A DNA stretch of 64,000 nucleotides from Novacetimonas pomaceti (GTDB lineage Bacteria; Pseudomonadota; Alphaproteobacteria; Acetobacterales; Acetobacteraceae): positions 372,001 through 436,000 of the forward strand of contig NZ_NOXG01000001.1 of the NCBI RefSeq assembly GCF_003207955.1. The letters run 5' to 3'. The notes under the pieces were generated by a model. It was not told the origin of the DNA. It did not search any database and worked only from the letters and a program-made list of their open reading frames with translations. The translations under genes and the position numbers were made by a program. Positions 27,679-36,103 of the stretch are shown here, in pieces (positions within the stretch are counted from its first letter, which is position 1; every line of letters begins with the position of its first letter).

Positions 27679-27954
27679 ATGAGTGCCGATAATTTCGAAA
27701 CTGACGAGGGCAGCGCGGCCGTTGGCGGAATTGCTGCCGACCGGCTGCGCAGCATCATTGAACGTATCGAGCGGCTGGAAGAAGAGCGCAAGGCGCTTGC
27801 TGGCGATATCAAGGACATCTACACCGAGGCGAAGTCGGCGGGATTTGATACGAAGGTCATCCGCCAGATCATCCGCCTGCGCAAGCAGGAACCGGCCGAG
27901 GTGGAGGAACAGGAAACCCTGCTGGACATCTACCGTCGCGCGCTGGGCATGTGA
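27679..27954 (+). CDS. gapR: GapR-family nucleoid-associated protein (DUF2312)
   Basis: 91 residues from the ATG at 27679, with a strong GGAGG ribosome binding site 8 bases before; the frame is open 22 codons further up but that part is not conserved. RLRSIIERIERLEEERKALA and DIKDIYTEAKSAGFDTKVIR match DUF2312. In Caulobacter GapR is a small DNA-clamping protein that binds overtwisted, AT-rich DNA and helps topoisomerases; the same role is inferred here. It is separated from the zwf start by 251 bp and read away from it. Confidence 0.92.
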   Translation: MSADNFETDEGSAAVGGIAADRLRSIIERIERLEEERKALAGDIKDIYTEAKSAGFDTKVIRQIIRLRKQEPAEVEEQETLLDIYRRALGM

Positions 27955-28028
27955 TTATCCCCGCCCGGATGGCGGAAGGATGGGGTTGAGGACGTATTGC
28001 CTGTCATGATGAAGGTCGAGAGACACCC

Positions 28029-28766
28029 ATGACGATACCATGGCCGGAATGGCTGCCGGGATGGGCGCAGGTGCTGGTCCTGATGGCTGGCCTGCTGTTC
28101 GCGGTCCTGTGGATGCTGGTTCCCTTTGCCGTGATCGGCGTCAAGGGACGGCTTGACGCGCTGGCGATGCAGATCGATGACCTGCAGGCGGAACTGCGGG
28201 TCATGGCGGTGTCGGGCGCATCCTCCGCCACGCGCGACGGGGCGGAAGCCGCCGCCAGCGAACCCCTGTCGGAGGTCCTGCGGCAGGAGGACGGGGATCG
28301 CCGGGCCGACGAAAGGCAGGCAGCCACGCCACCCCCCGCGTGGCGCCTCGACCCCGAGGATCCCGAATGTGATATTCCCGCCTATGAACGCCGCCCCATG
28401 GCCCGGTCCGCTCCGCCATGGGCGGGGGAGGAGCCTGACGACGCCGCCCCTCCGCCGCCATCGTCATCACCATCGCCGGATGAAGCGCCCGTCGCCAGCG
28501 TGGCACCCATGCCCCCCGATGGACGCGAAGCGGGACATGATGGCGGACAGGCTGCGACCGATACAGCAGGCAGGGCGCCAGCGCGCGATGGCGTGCCCCT
28601 GCGCGTCCAGCGCGCGCCCATGCTGAAGAACGGCCCGGCGGACGGGGATACCGGGGTCAGGGCCGCCATGGCGCGAAAGGTGGAGACGGGCATTCCCCGT
28701 ACCGCCCGCTGGGCGGAACGTCGCCAGAGGTCGGAGCCGACGCTCCGCTGGCCGCCCCGTCGCTGA
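28029..28766 (+). CDS. Membrane-anchored hypothetical protein with low-complexity tail
   Basis: 245 residues, family not recognised. One strong N-terminal membrane segment (about residues 12-38, VLVLMAGLLFAVLWMLVPFA) is followed by a short predicted coiled coil (RLDALAMQIDDLQAELRVMA). About 170 residues of Pro/Ala/Asp/Arg-rich, probably disordered sequence ending in basic residues come next. It lies 74 bp behind gapR on the same strand and may share its promoter. It converges with proB 19 bp away. It could be an envelope or scaffold protein, but nothing in the sequence settles this. Confidence 0.65.
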   Translation: MTIPWPEWLPGWAQVLVLMAGLLFAVLWMLVPFAVIGVKGRLDALAMQIDDLQAELRVMAVSGASSATRDGAEAAASEPLSEVLRQEDGDRRADERQAATPPPAWRLDPEDPECDIPAYERRPMARSAPPWAGEEPDDAAPPPPSSSPSPDEAPVASVAPMPPDGREAGHDGGQAATDTAGRAPARDGVPLRVQRAPMLKNGPADGDTGVRAAMARKVETGIPRTARWAERRQRSEPTLRWPPRR

Positions 28767-28785
28767 GCGCCATCAGCGCGGCAGG

Positions 28786-29940
28786 TCAGGCCGGCTGCGC
28801 GCAGGCCCTGTCGCAGAGGACGAGGTCATCGCGGTGAATGAGTTCGTCGCCGCCATGCCAGCCAAGGATCGCCTCGATTTCATCCGACTGGTGTCCGGCA
28901 ATGCGCACGGCGTCCGCCATGCTGTAGGAAGAAAGGCCATGGGCGATGCGCTGTCCGGACATGTCCGTCACGCTGACCAGATCGCCCCGGTCGAACTCCC
29001 CCGATACGGCATGAACCCCGGCAGGCAGGAGGGATGATCCGCTCAGCAGCGCGCGCACCGCGCCATCGTCGATCACCAGATTGCCTGCCGGTGTCAGGCT
29101 GCCGCCGATCCATTTCTTTCGCGCCGAGCGCGCGTCAGGCGACGGCAGGAACCATGTGCAGCGCCCGCCATCCATCAGCGCGCGCAGCGGGTGCAGCGGC
29201 TTGCCCTGCGCGATGACCATGGCGCATCCTGCCTGCGTGGCGATGCGCGCGGCCATCAGCTTGGTGCGCATCCCGCCAGAGGAATAGCCCGGCGGAGGGG
29301 CGCCCCCCATGGCCTCGATCTCGTCGGTCAGGTTTTCGACCAGTGGCAGGTGCCGCGCGGCGGGATCGACACGGGGGTCGGCCGTGTAAAGCCCGTCAAT
29401 GTCCGACAGCAGGACAAGCTGGTCCGAATTGGTCATCTCCGCCACGCGGGCGGCCAGTCGGTCATTGTCGCCAAAGCGGATTTCCGTCGTGGCGATGGCA
29501 TCATTTTCATTGATGATCGGGACGCATCCCAGTGTCAGCAGCGTATTGAGCGACGCGCGGGCATTGAGGTAACGGCGGCGATGTTCGGTATCGTCGGGCG
29601 TCAGCAGCAGCTGCGCCGCGTTGAGGTCGTGGCGCGACAGGGCATTGGCCCATGCCTGCGCCAGCCGGATCTGCCCGACGGAGGCCGCGGCCTGCTTTTC
29701 ATCCAGTCGCAGCACCCGCCGCGTCAGGCCGAGCTGGTGGCGGGCAAGGGCGATCGCGCCGGAGGAGACGACGATGACCTGCACCCCGTCCCCCCGCAGC
29801 CGCGCGATGTCGGCGGCCACGCTTTCCAGCCATTCCTGCCGGGGGGAGGCGGTCTGCGCATCGACGACCAGCGCGCTTCCGATCTTGACGACAATGCGCT
29901 GTCCATTTTTCAGGCTGGGCAGGGTGGGGAAAGCTGTCAC
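28786..29940 (-). CDS. proB: Glutamate 5-kinase ProB
   Basis: 384 residues from a GTG at 29940, which has GGAAG 8 bases upstream and follows the obgE stop by 19 bases; an in-frame ATG at 29985, inside obgE, would give 399. It catalyses the first step of proline synthesis. The kinase domain has RIVVKIGSALVV, VIVVSSGAIALARHQLG, INENDAIATTEIRFGDND and GGMRTKLMAARIATQAGC. A C-terminal PUA domain (about the last 90 residues, beginning GNLVIDDGAVRALLSGSSLL) is present, as in most bacterial ProB. End of the rplU-rpmA-obgE-proB group. Confidence 0.94.
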   Translation of the reverse strand: MTAFPTLPSLKNGQRIVVKIGSALVVDAQTASPRQEWLESVAADIARLRGDGVQVIVVSSGAIALARHQLGLTRRVLRLDEKQAAASVGQIRLAQAWANALSRHDLNAAQLLLTPDDTEHRRRYLNARASLNTLLTLGCVPIINENDAIATTEIRFGDNDRLAARVAEMTNSDQLVLLSDIDGLYTADPRVDPAARHLPLVENLTDEIEAMGGAPPPGYSSGGMRTKLMAARIATQAGCAMVIAQGKPLHPLRALMDGGRCTWFLPSPDARSARKKWIGGSLTPAGNLVIDDGAVRALLSGSSLLPAGVHAVSGEFDRGDLVSVTDMSGQRIAHGLSSYSMADAVRIAGHQSDEIEAILGWHGGDELIHRDDLVLCDRACAQPA

Positions 29941-29959
29941 GGTCGTGTCTTCCGCGTTG

Positions 29960-30988
29960 TCAGGCCGGGGTGTCGCGGGTGGCATCTTCGTCGGCGCGGA
30001 TGCGGGTGATCTGGTCCTGCACCAGGCGCAGGACCCTGTCCACGCCCTGACGCGATACGCCGGACATGGTCATCACCGGCCTTCCGCTGGCCTGTTCCAG
30101 AAGCTGGCAGCGTTGCGTGATGTCTTCGGGCGACATGGCGTCGATCTTGTTCAGGACGATGATTTCCGGCTTTTCCGCCAGTCCGCCGCCATATTCCGCC
30201 AGTTCATGGCGAATGGTGCGCCATGCCTGCACCACGTCCTCCTGCGTGCCGTCGATCAGGTGGACCAGCACGGCGCAGCGTTCGACATGGCCAAGGAACC
30301 GATCGCCCAGTCCGGTGCCCTCGTGCGCGCCCTCGATCAGGCCGGGAATGTCCGCGATGACGAACTCCTCCGTCACCGACAGGCGCACGACGCCAAGCTG
30401 GGGATGCAGGGTGGTGAAGGGATAGTCGGCGATCTTGGGCCGTGCGGCGGACACAACGGACAGGAAGGTCGATTTCCCGGCATTCGGCAGGCCGACCAGC
30501 CCGACATCGGCAATCAGCTTCAGCCGCAGCCAGACCCAGCGTTCCTCCCCGGGCCAGCCGGGATCGGCGCGGCGCGGCGCGCGGTTGGTGCTGGTCTTGT
30601 AATGCGCGTTGCCGCGACCGCCATCGCCGCCACGACACAGCAGCAGTCGCTTGCCCGCCTCGTCCAGATCGCCAAGAAGGGTTTCGCGGTCTTCGTCAAA
30701 AATCTGCGTGCCGACGGGAACCTGTATGATGACCGGGGCCGCGGCGGCGCCGGTACGGTCGGACCCCGCGCCGTTTCCGCCCTTGCGCGCGCGGAAATGC
30801 TGCGTATAGCGAAAATCGATCAGGGTATTGAGATTGTCGACGGCCACGAAGATGATATCGCCGCCGCGTCCGCCATTGCCGCCATCGGGGCCGCCGAATT
30901 CAATGTATTTTTCGCGCCTGAACGCAATGACGCCATCGCCGCCATCGCCGGATTTCACGAAAATTTTGGCCTGATCAAGAAACTTCAT
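29960..30988 (-). CDS. obgE: GTPase ObgE (CgtA)
   Basis: 342 residues. ObgE is a ribosome-associated GTPase needed for 50S assembly and growth control. The Obg fold at the N-terminus has glycine-rich motifs (VKSGDGGDGVIAFRREKYIE, then GGPDGGNGGRGGD; CRGGDGGRGNAHYKT). The G domain has GLPNAGKSTFLS (G1), YPFTTLHPQLG (G2), IADIPGLIEGAHEG (G3) and NKID (G4). The C-terminus is short, as in Alphaproteobacteria. It follows rpmA in the usual order, but a terminator lies between them. Confidence 0.96.
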   Translation of the reverse strand: MKFLDQAKIFVKSGDGGDGVIAFRREKYIEFGGPDGGNGGRGGDIIFVAVDNLNTLIDFRYTQHFRARKGGNGAGSDRTGAAAAPVIIQVPVGTQIFDEDRETLLGDLDEAGKRLLLCRGGDGGRGNAHYKTSTNRAPRRADPGWPGEERWVWLRLKLIADVGLVGLPNAGKSTFLSVVSAARPKIADYPFTTLHPQLGVVRLSVTEEFVIADIPGLIEGAHEGTGLGDRFLGHVERCAVLVHLIDGTQEDVVQAWRTIRHELAEYGGGLAEKPEIIVLNKIDAMSPEDITQRCQLLEQASGRPVMTMSGVSRQGVDRVLRLVQDQITRIRADEDATRDTPA

Positions 30989-31066
30989 CGCTCACGGGTC
31001 CGATCTGGGCCGGTGGCAGCCCCATGGACGTGTCTGATATCAGAAACACGCCGTGGTATCGATACG

Positions 31067-31096
31067 AAAAGGGGACGGCCCCACGTGACCGTCCCC
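31067..31096 (-). terminator. Rho-independent terminator between rpmA and obgE
   Basis: On the minus strand GGGGACGG and CCGTCCCC form an 8-bp stem around a 10-base loop, followed by TTTT. It lies 37 bases downstream of rpmA, so obgE-proB probably receives reduced read-through or has its own promoter in the 80 bp before obgE. Confidence 0.75.
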
Positions 31097-31132
31097 CCTT
31101 GGTCTGAACTGTCTCCCGGGTGGGAGCAGTTT

Positions 31133-31402
31133 TTATTCCGCGGCTGCGGGCAGGGCTTCGACCGAAACATGCACGCGGCCTTCGGCGCGGCGTTCGAACT
31201 TCACATGCCCGTCGACGAGCGAGAAGATCGTGTGGTCGCGGCCAAGGCCGACATTGGTGCCGGGCTTCATCTTCGTGCCGCGCTGGCGCACGATGATGTT
31301 GCCTGCGACGACGCTTTCGCCGCCGAACTTCTTGACGCCGAGACGGCGACCGGCGCTATCGCGTCCGTTGCGGGAAGAACCGCCTGCCTTTTTTTGTGCC
31401 AT
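31133..31402 (-). CDS. rpmA: 50S ribosomal protein L27
   Basis: 89 residues, usual length. MAQKKAGGSSRNGRDSAGRR at the start and GGESVVAGNIIVRQRGTK are diagnostic. The N-terminus begins directly without the cleavable extension seen in Firmicutes. L27's N-terminal tail reaches the peptidyl transferase centre. It lies 76 bp after rplU, normal for this pair. Confidence 0.98.
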   Translation of the reverse strand: MAQKKAGGSSRNGRDSAGRRLGVKKFGGESVVAGNIIVRQRGTKMKPGTNVGLGRDHTIFSLVDGHVKFERRAEGRVHVSVEALPAAAE

Positions 31403-31478
31403 TGCCTGAACTCCTGAAACTTGTTGACTGATCTTGACCTGGACCGGCGGGCATCAATCGCTGCCCCCGGTCCGGGGA

Positions 31479-31793
31479 TCAGGCAGCGTTGATTGCGGCG
31501 ATACGCACCACGGTCACGGGCTGACGGTGGCCGTTCTTGCGGCGGCTGTTCTGCCGACGGCGCTTCTTGAAGATGATCACCTTCGCCAGGCGGTCCTGCG
31601 CGATGACGGTCGCGGTGACGGTCGCGCCGGCAACGGTGGGGCTGCCGATCGTGGTGGAACCTTCGCCGCCGACGGCCAGGACCTGATCGAACGTGATGGT
31701 GGCGCCGGCTTCGGCTTCCAGCTTCTCGACCTTCAGGACGGTGTCCTTGGAAACGCGGTACTGCTTTCCGCCGGTGCGGATAACTGCGAACAT
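31479..31793 (-). CDS. rplU: 50S ribosomal protein L21
   Basis: 104 residues from the ATG at 31793 (MFAVIRTGGKQYRVSKDTVL); the longer open frame upstream is not conserved. The basic segment IIFKKRRRQNSRRKNGHRQP is the rRNA-binding signature of L21. First gene of the rplU-rpmA pair; its promoter should be in the 280 bp before it, which contain no other gene until the tRNA. Confidence 0.97.
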   Translation of the reverse strand: MFAVIRTGGKQYRVSKDTVLKVEKLEAEAGATITFDQVLAVGGEGSTTIGSPTVAGATVTATVIAQDRLAKVIIFKKRRRQNSRRKNGHRQPVTVVRIAAINAA

Positions 31794-32072
31794 AATTCTC
31801 TGTCTTTCCGATCTCTGGGTCAGCGCGGCACCGTCAGGATGTTGGTGCAGGCGGCGTGGCCCGGTCGCTTTTTCACGTTGGCCGCGAACCATGCGCGGCA
31901 CCCCCCGTCTGCGCGGGGGTATGAGGGCAGGCTTCTAATCGGCGGGGGACGGTCCGTCAATCGTTATTCCCGATTCCGCGCATGTTTCGCGCGCGGGCGC
32001 AAAAAACATCCGCAACCCCTTGCGCGCGTTGCATGTCCACCGTATAAGCCCGCACCAACGCCGCTGACATCA

Positions 32073-32165
<93 letters not shown>

Positions 32166-32307
32166 GTCATGTCCAGTGCCGTCACGCCGACGCCTTTCGC
32201 GCGACAGCCGTCCCATCTGGGACACGGGCGTATCCTTCCCCGACAATATGTGCCGGTCCTGCCTGTAGAGCCTGCGTCAGGCCGCGTTTCCTGCCCGTGC
32301 GACGTTT

Positions 32308-33648
32308 TCAGTCGCGCTCATGCACCAGTCGGCCCGCGACGTAGGTGGCGCGGACACTGCGGTCACCCCCCAGCATCATCAGTGAAAACAGCAGGTCGCT
32401 GATCGAATCGCACGACTGGACCCGCAATGCCTGCAACGGCGTCGCCGCAGGGTCGAGGATGCACAGGTCCGCCTCCATCCCCGGCGCGATCGTCCCGATC
32501 CTGTGGTCGAGGTGCAGCGCCCGCGCCCCGCCCGCCGTCGCCAGCCAGAAGGCCTGTACCGGATGAAGGCGATGACCCGTTCCCTGCGCGACCTTGTAGG
32601 CTTCGTTAAGGCTCTGCAGTTGCGACAGGCTGGTACCCGCGCCGATGTCGGTGCCCAGCCCGACCCGGACCGGGCGTTTCGGGTCGAGGGCATCGAACAG
32701 CCGGAAGCTGCCACTGCCGAGGAACAGGTTGGAGGTCGGGCAATGGGCCAGCGCGCATCCGGCATGATGGCAGGTCGTCAGGTCCTGTTCATCGACATGG
32801 ATGGCATGGCCCAGGATGGCGCGCGGACGCACAAGGCCGGCATGCGCATACACGTCGAGATAGGAGCGGCGCGCCGGGAACAGGGTGCGCACCCATTCGA
32901 CCTCGGCCAGGTTTTCCGCAAGGTGCGTCTGCATGAAAAGCGTGTCGTCATGGGCGAGCAGGGCACCGGCAAGTTCAAGCTGCCCTTCGCTGCTGGTGGG
33001 GGCGAAGCGCGGGGTTACGGCATACATCTGCCGCCCGCGTCCGTGCCAGCGGCGTATCAGCGCGAGGGAGTCGTCATATCCGCCCTGTGCCGTATCGCGC
33101 AGGGCTGGCGGCGCGTTGCGATCCATCAGGACCTTCCCGGCGATCATCAGGGTATCGAGGCGCTCTGATTCGCGAAAGAACGCCTCGACTGACTGGGGAT
33201 GGACCGTGCAGAACACGGCCGCCGTCGTCGTGCCGCACCGCAGCAGCTCGGCCAGGAAACGCCGCGCGATGTCCTGCGCATAAACCGGGTCGCAAAAGCG
33301 GCTTTCGGTCGGGAAGGTGTAGCGTTCCAGCCATTCCAGCAGCTGCTCGCCATAGGCGGCGATCATCGGCAGCTGCGGGTAATGGACGTGCGTGTCGATG
33401 AAACCGGCCGAAATCAGGCTGTCGGGATAATGTACGACGCGGGTATCTGATGGCAGGTCGGGGTGGACGTCCACATACGCGCCGAGTGTTACAATCCGTC
33501 CGTCGCGGATCACGACCGCGCCGTCTTCCTCATGATACAGCGCGTCGAGCGGGTCGCAGGTGAAAGGGTTGTCGCGGAACGTGACGACCCGACCCCGCAG
33601 GACCAGCGTTTCAGGGGGCAGGGTTTCGGTCGGGTGCGTCTGTGTCAT
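32308..33648 (-). CDS. guaD: Guanine deaminase
   Basis: 446 residues. It converts guanine to xanthine in purine salvage or catabolism. Amidohydrolase fold with zinc ligands in FIDTHVHYPQLPMIAAYG (HxH plus the PQ signature of guanine deaminases). Further ligand regions are FMQTHLAENLAEVEWVRTLF, ILGHAIHVDEQDL and GLGTDIGAGTSLS. CPTSNLFLGSGSF is also typical. It stands alone between the tRNA and a FUSC-family gene on the same strand (78-bp gap). Confidence 0.94.
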   Translation of the reverse strand: MTQTHPTETLPPETLVLRGRVVTFRDNPFTCDPLDALYHEEDGAVVIRDGRIVTLGAYVDVHPDLPSDTRVVHYPDSLISAGFIDTHVHYPQLPMIAAYGEQLLEWLERYTFPTESRFCDPVYAQDIARRFLAELLRCGTTTAAVFCTVHPQSVEAFFRESERLDTLMIAGKVLMDRNAPPALRDTAQGGYDDSLALIRRWHGRGRQMYAVTPRFAPTSSEGQLELAGALLAHDDTLFMQTHLAENLAEVEWVRTLFPARRSYLDVYAHAGLVRPRAILGHAIHVDEQDLTTCHHAGCALAHCPTSNLFLGSGSFRLFDALDPKRPVRVGLGTDIGAGTSLSQLQSLNEAYKVAQGTGHRLHPVQAFWLATAGGARALHLDHRIGTIAPGMEADLCILDPAATPLQALRVQSCDSISDLLFSLMMLGGDRSVRATYVAGRLVHERD

Positions 33649-33726
33649 CTGGCCCTGATCGCTGGTGCGGGGATGGAATGGCGGCCCTCAGCCTTTCCTG
33701 CGCGTCACGGGCCGCCATTCGTGTTC

Positions 33727-35925
33727 CTAGCCGATCATCTCGCTGGAGCGATAGGGCTGCGATGCGTCAAGGAAAGCGGCATTGGCATCAAGTTCGTAAG
33801 AGATGACCAGAAGATAGGCAATGGCGCGTGTCATCTCCACACGGGCGGTGATGTTGGTTTCCTTGCCCTCCAGCGTCCGCAGCACCCGCGTGGCGCTGCG
33901 CGCGACCCGCGCCGTGCGGCCATAACGCCCGCTGAACTGCGCCATGCGGTGCAGGAACAGCGAGATCGCGCGGTTGGCCGATTCCGGCAGCTGGCTGCGT
34001 TCGAGGACGACGCGCAGGCGGATGATGTTCAGCCCGATCGTCATGGCGGACAGCGTGCCCTGCAGATAGGCCTCGATCGTGGGGGAGGGCGTGGGCCCCG
34101 CATGGCGGATCAGGCGGGAGAAACGGTCGGTGTTGCGCCCGATCCATGCCCGTGCCTGCGGCAGCGGATTGGCCGAGGCCAGGTGCCGCAGGTCATGCAG
34201 CGTGCGGTTGCGCATGCGCCAGCGTTCCTCGTCGCTGTTGAATGGCAGCACGGCGCGGAAAATCAGGACCGCGAATCCGATACTGCACAGCAGGGCGAAC
34301 GAGGCGTTAAAATAGGCGATTTCGTTCAGGCGCGTCTGGTTGCCCGGCCCGACAAGGTTGGGCAGGAACAGGGAATACGACGCCGCCGCCCCCGCCGTGG
34401 CGGGATTGCGCGCCGCAAGGCCGCCGGCAATCATCGGCAGGGCCAGGATGGCCGCCAGCATTTCGAATTCCGCCGGTCGCGGCAGGAACAGCAGCACCAG
34501 GAAGGCCGATACGAACACGGCCCAGCACGCGCCGCGCAGGAAGTTCATGGTTCCCAGCACCGGGTTTTCACGCGTGGCGAACAGGCCGCATGTCACGGCC
34601 ACCATGGTAATGAACCCGATGCCGTTCGACCATGCCGTGATTTCCCAGATCAGCGCGGATGCCCCGATCGCCACGGCGGCGCGGACGCCGTTATACAGCG
34701 CCTCCTTGAAATCGCGGTGGGCCTGCAGGCGGAAATGGAAATGGTCGCCCCGGATTTCGTGCTGGCTGGCGTCGAATTCCTCGATCGCCTGTTCCAGCTC
34801 GCCCAGAAGCTCGTCCAGCGCGTTGTGCAGGATGCGGCAGTTGAGCAGGCGCTCGATGGTTTCGGTATCGTGCGGCTCCGTCGCGGCGAGTTCCTCCGTC
34901 AGGGCGTCGATGATGCGCTGGCGGCATACGCTGCGCAGGTCCTGAAGGTCGCTCAGCAGCTGCGGTATCTGCGCATCGGATTCCAGGCGGGCGGGCAGGC
35001 CCAGCAGGTAGGTGCGGGTCAGCAGGCTGGTTTCGGTAAAGACGGGGTTGATCGTGCCCAGCGCCTTGATGCGCGCCATCATCCCCAGCCCGCGCGACAG
35101 CAGGACCGACACGGCGGCCAGCGCCGCGCGCGCGTGATCGCCCTCATGCCCGTGGGGGCCCATCTCGACCTCGCTGAATTCGATCTGGTCGTTGATGGAC
35201 AGGATGGTGCCGAACAGGGCGCGTGAACGCACGAAGGCCTGCTCGTCGCCCGCCAGGAGGTTGGCGACCGCCTGTGTCGAGGTGCTCAGCGCCGTCTGGA
35301 TTTTCTGCCGCATGTTCTTTTTCGCGGCGGAGGCAAGGTTATGCGCGAACAGGACCGCGACCAGCGTCTCGCACGAAATGCCCAGCACGATATAGGTCGT
35401 GCGCGACATCGTTATCATGAAGATGTTGTCGGGATCCTGACTGGCCGCCAGCGCGATGATGGCGCAGGTATAGCCCGACAGCACCAGCGCGTAGGAACGG
35501 AAGTTGCGCACCAGCGTCGCGCACCCGCAGCATATCCCGATCCAGATGCTCAGCGCAGGAAAGAACAGCCATGGCGCCTGCGGAAAGGAGCAGACGATCA
35601 CCACGGCGCTGATCGCCCCGAGCGCCGTGCCCACAAGGCGCCATCGCGCCTTCGACAGGCTTTCCCCGCGCGATCCCTGCGCCACGATCCAGACCGTCAT
35701 GGCCGCCCAGGGCGGGCTGTCGAGTTCCATCCACATCGCGATGGTCAGCGCCATCAGCGCCGCGAAGGTCGTGCGCAGGGCAAAGGCCAGTGCCTCTGGC
35801 GTGGGAGCGTAGAGCCATTTCAGGCGGCTCATGCGGTTGTAGCCGGGGGGGGAGAGAATCGAAAAATCTCGTCCGCGAAAGACACGCGCGATAAGGGAGG
35901 GAACAATCTTCAGGTCAGCTGGCAC
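33727..35925 (-). CDS. FUSC-family integral membrane protein (AaeB-like)
   Basis: 732 residues from a GTG at 35925; an in-frame ATG at 35832 (MSRLKWLYAPTPEALAFALR) is equally likely and gives 701. Neither has a good ribosome binding site. Two membrane blocks of about six helices each (residues about 50-200 and 400-540), each followed by a soluble helical region, with DSPPWAAMTVWIVAQGSRGE early in the first block: the duplicated FUSC layout of AaeB, proposed to export aromatic acids. The substrate here is unknown. No membrane-fusion (AaeA-like) partner is next to it, which is unusual for a complete efflux system. Confidence 0.85.
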   Translation of the reverse strand: MPADLKIVPSLIARVFRGRDFSILSPPGYNRMSRLKWLYAPTPEALAFALRTTFAALMALTIAMWMELDSPPWAAMTVWIVAQGSRGESLSKARWRLVGTALGAISAVVIVCSFPQAPWLFFPALSIWIGICCGCATLVRNFRSYALVLSGYTCAIIALAASQDPDNIFMITMSRTTYIVLGISCETLVAVLFAHNLASAAKKNMRQKIQTALSTSTQAVANLLAGDEQAFVRSRALFGTILSINDQIEFSEVEMGPHGHEGDHARAALAAVSVLLSRGLGMMARIKALGTINPVFTETSLLTRTYLLGLPARLESDAQIPQLLSDLQDLRSVCRQRIIDALTEELAATEPHDTETIERLLNCRILHNALDELLGELEQAIEEFDASQHEIRGDHFHFRLQAHRDFKEALYNGVRAAVAIGASALIWEITAWSNGIGFITMVAVTCGLFATRENPVLGTMNFLRGACWAVFVSAFLVLLFLPRPAEFEMLAAILALPMIAGGLAARNPATAGAAASYSLFLPNLVGPGNQTRLNEIAYFNASFALLCSIGFAVLIFRAVLPFNSDEERWRMRNRTLHDLRHLASANPLPQARAWIGRNTDRFSRLIRHAGPTPSPTIEAYLQGTLSAMTIGLNIIRLRVVLERSQLPESANRAISLFLHRMAQFSGRYGRTARVARSATRVLRTLEGKETNITARVEMTRAIAYLLVISYELDANAAFLDASQPYRSSEMIG

Positions 35926-36103
35926 AATATGCGGCTTCCGGCGGTACTGGGGGCGGTCCCTTGATAAACCAAGATCGCGGCAGGTAACGGTGCCGGGAGC
36001 GCATATCAGTCATTGGCTTTCCTCGTGGCAGGGCCGGGCTGTATGCCACATGAAAGAAAACAGCCGCCTTATTTGTTCCATGCGCGGATGAATGAGATAC
36101 GCA

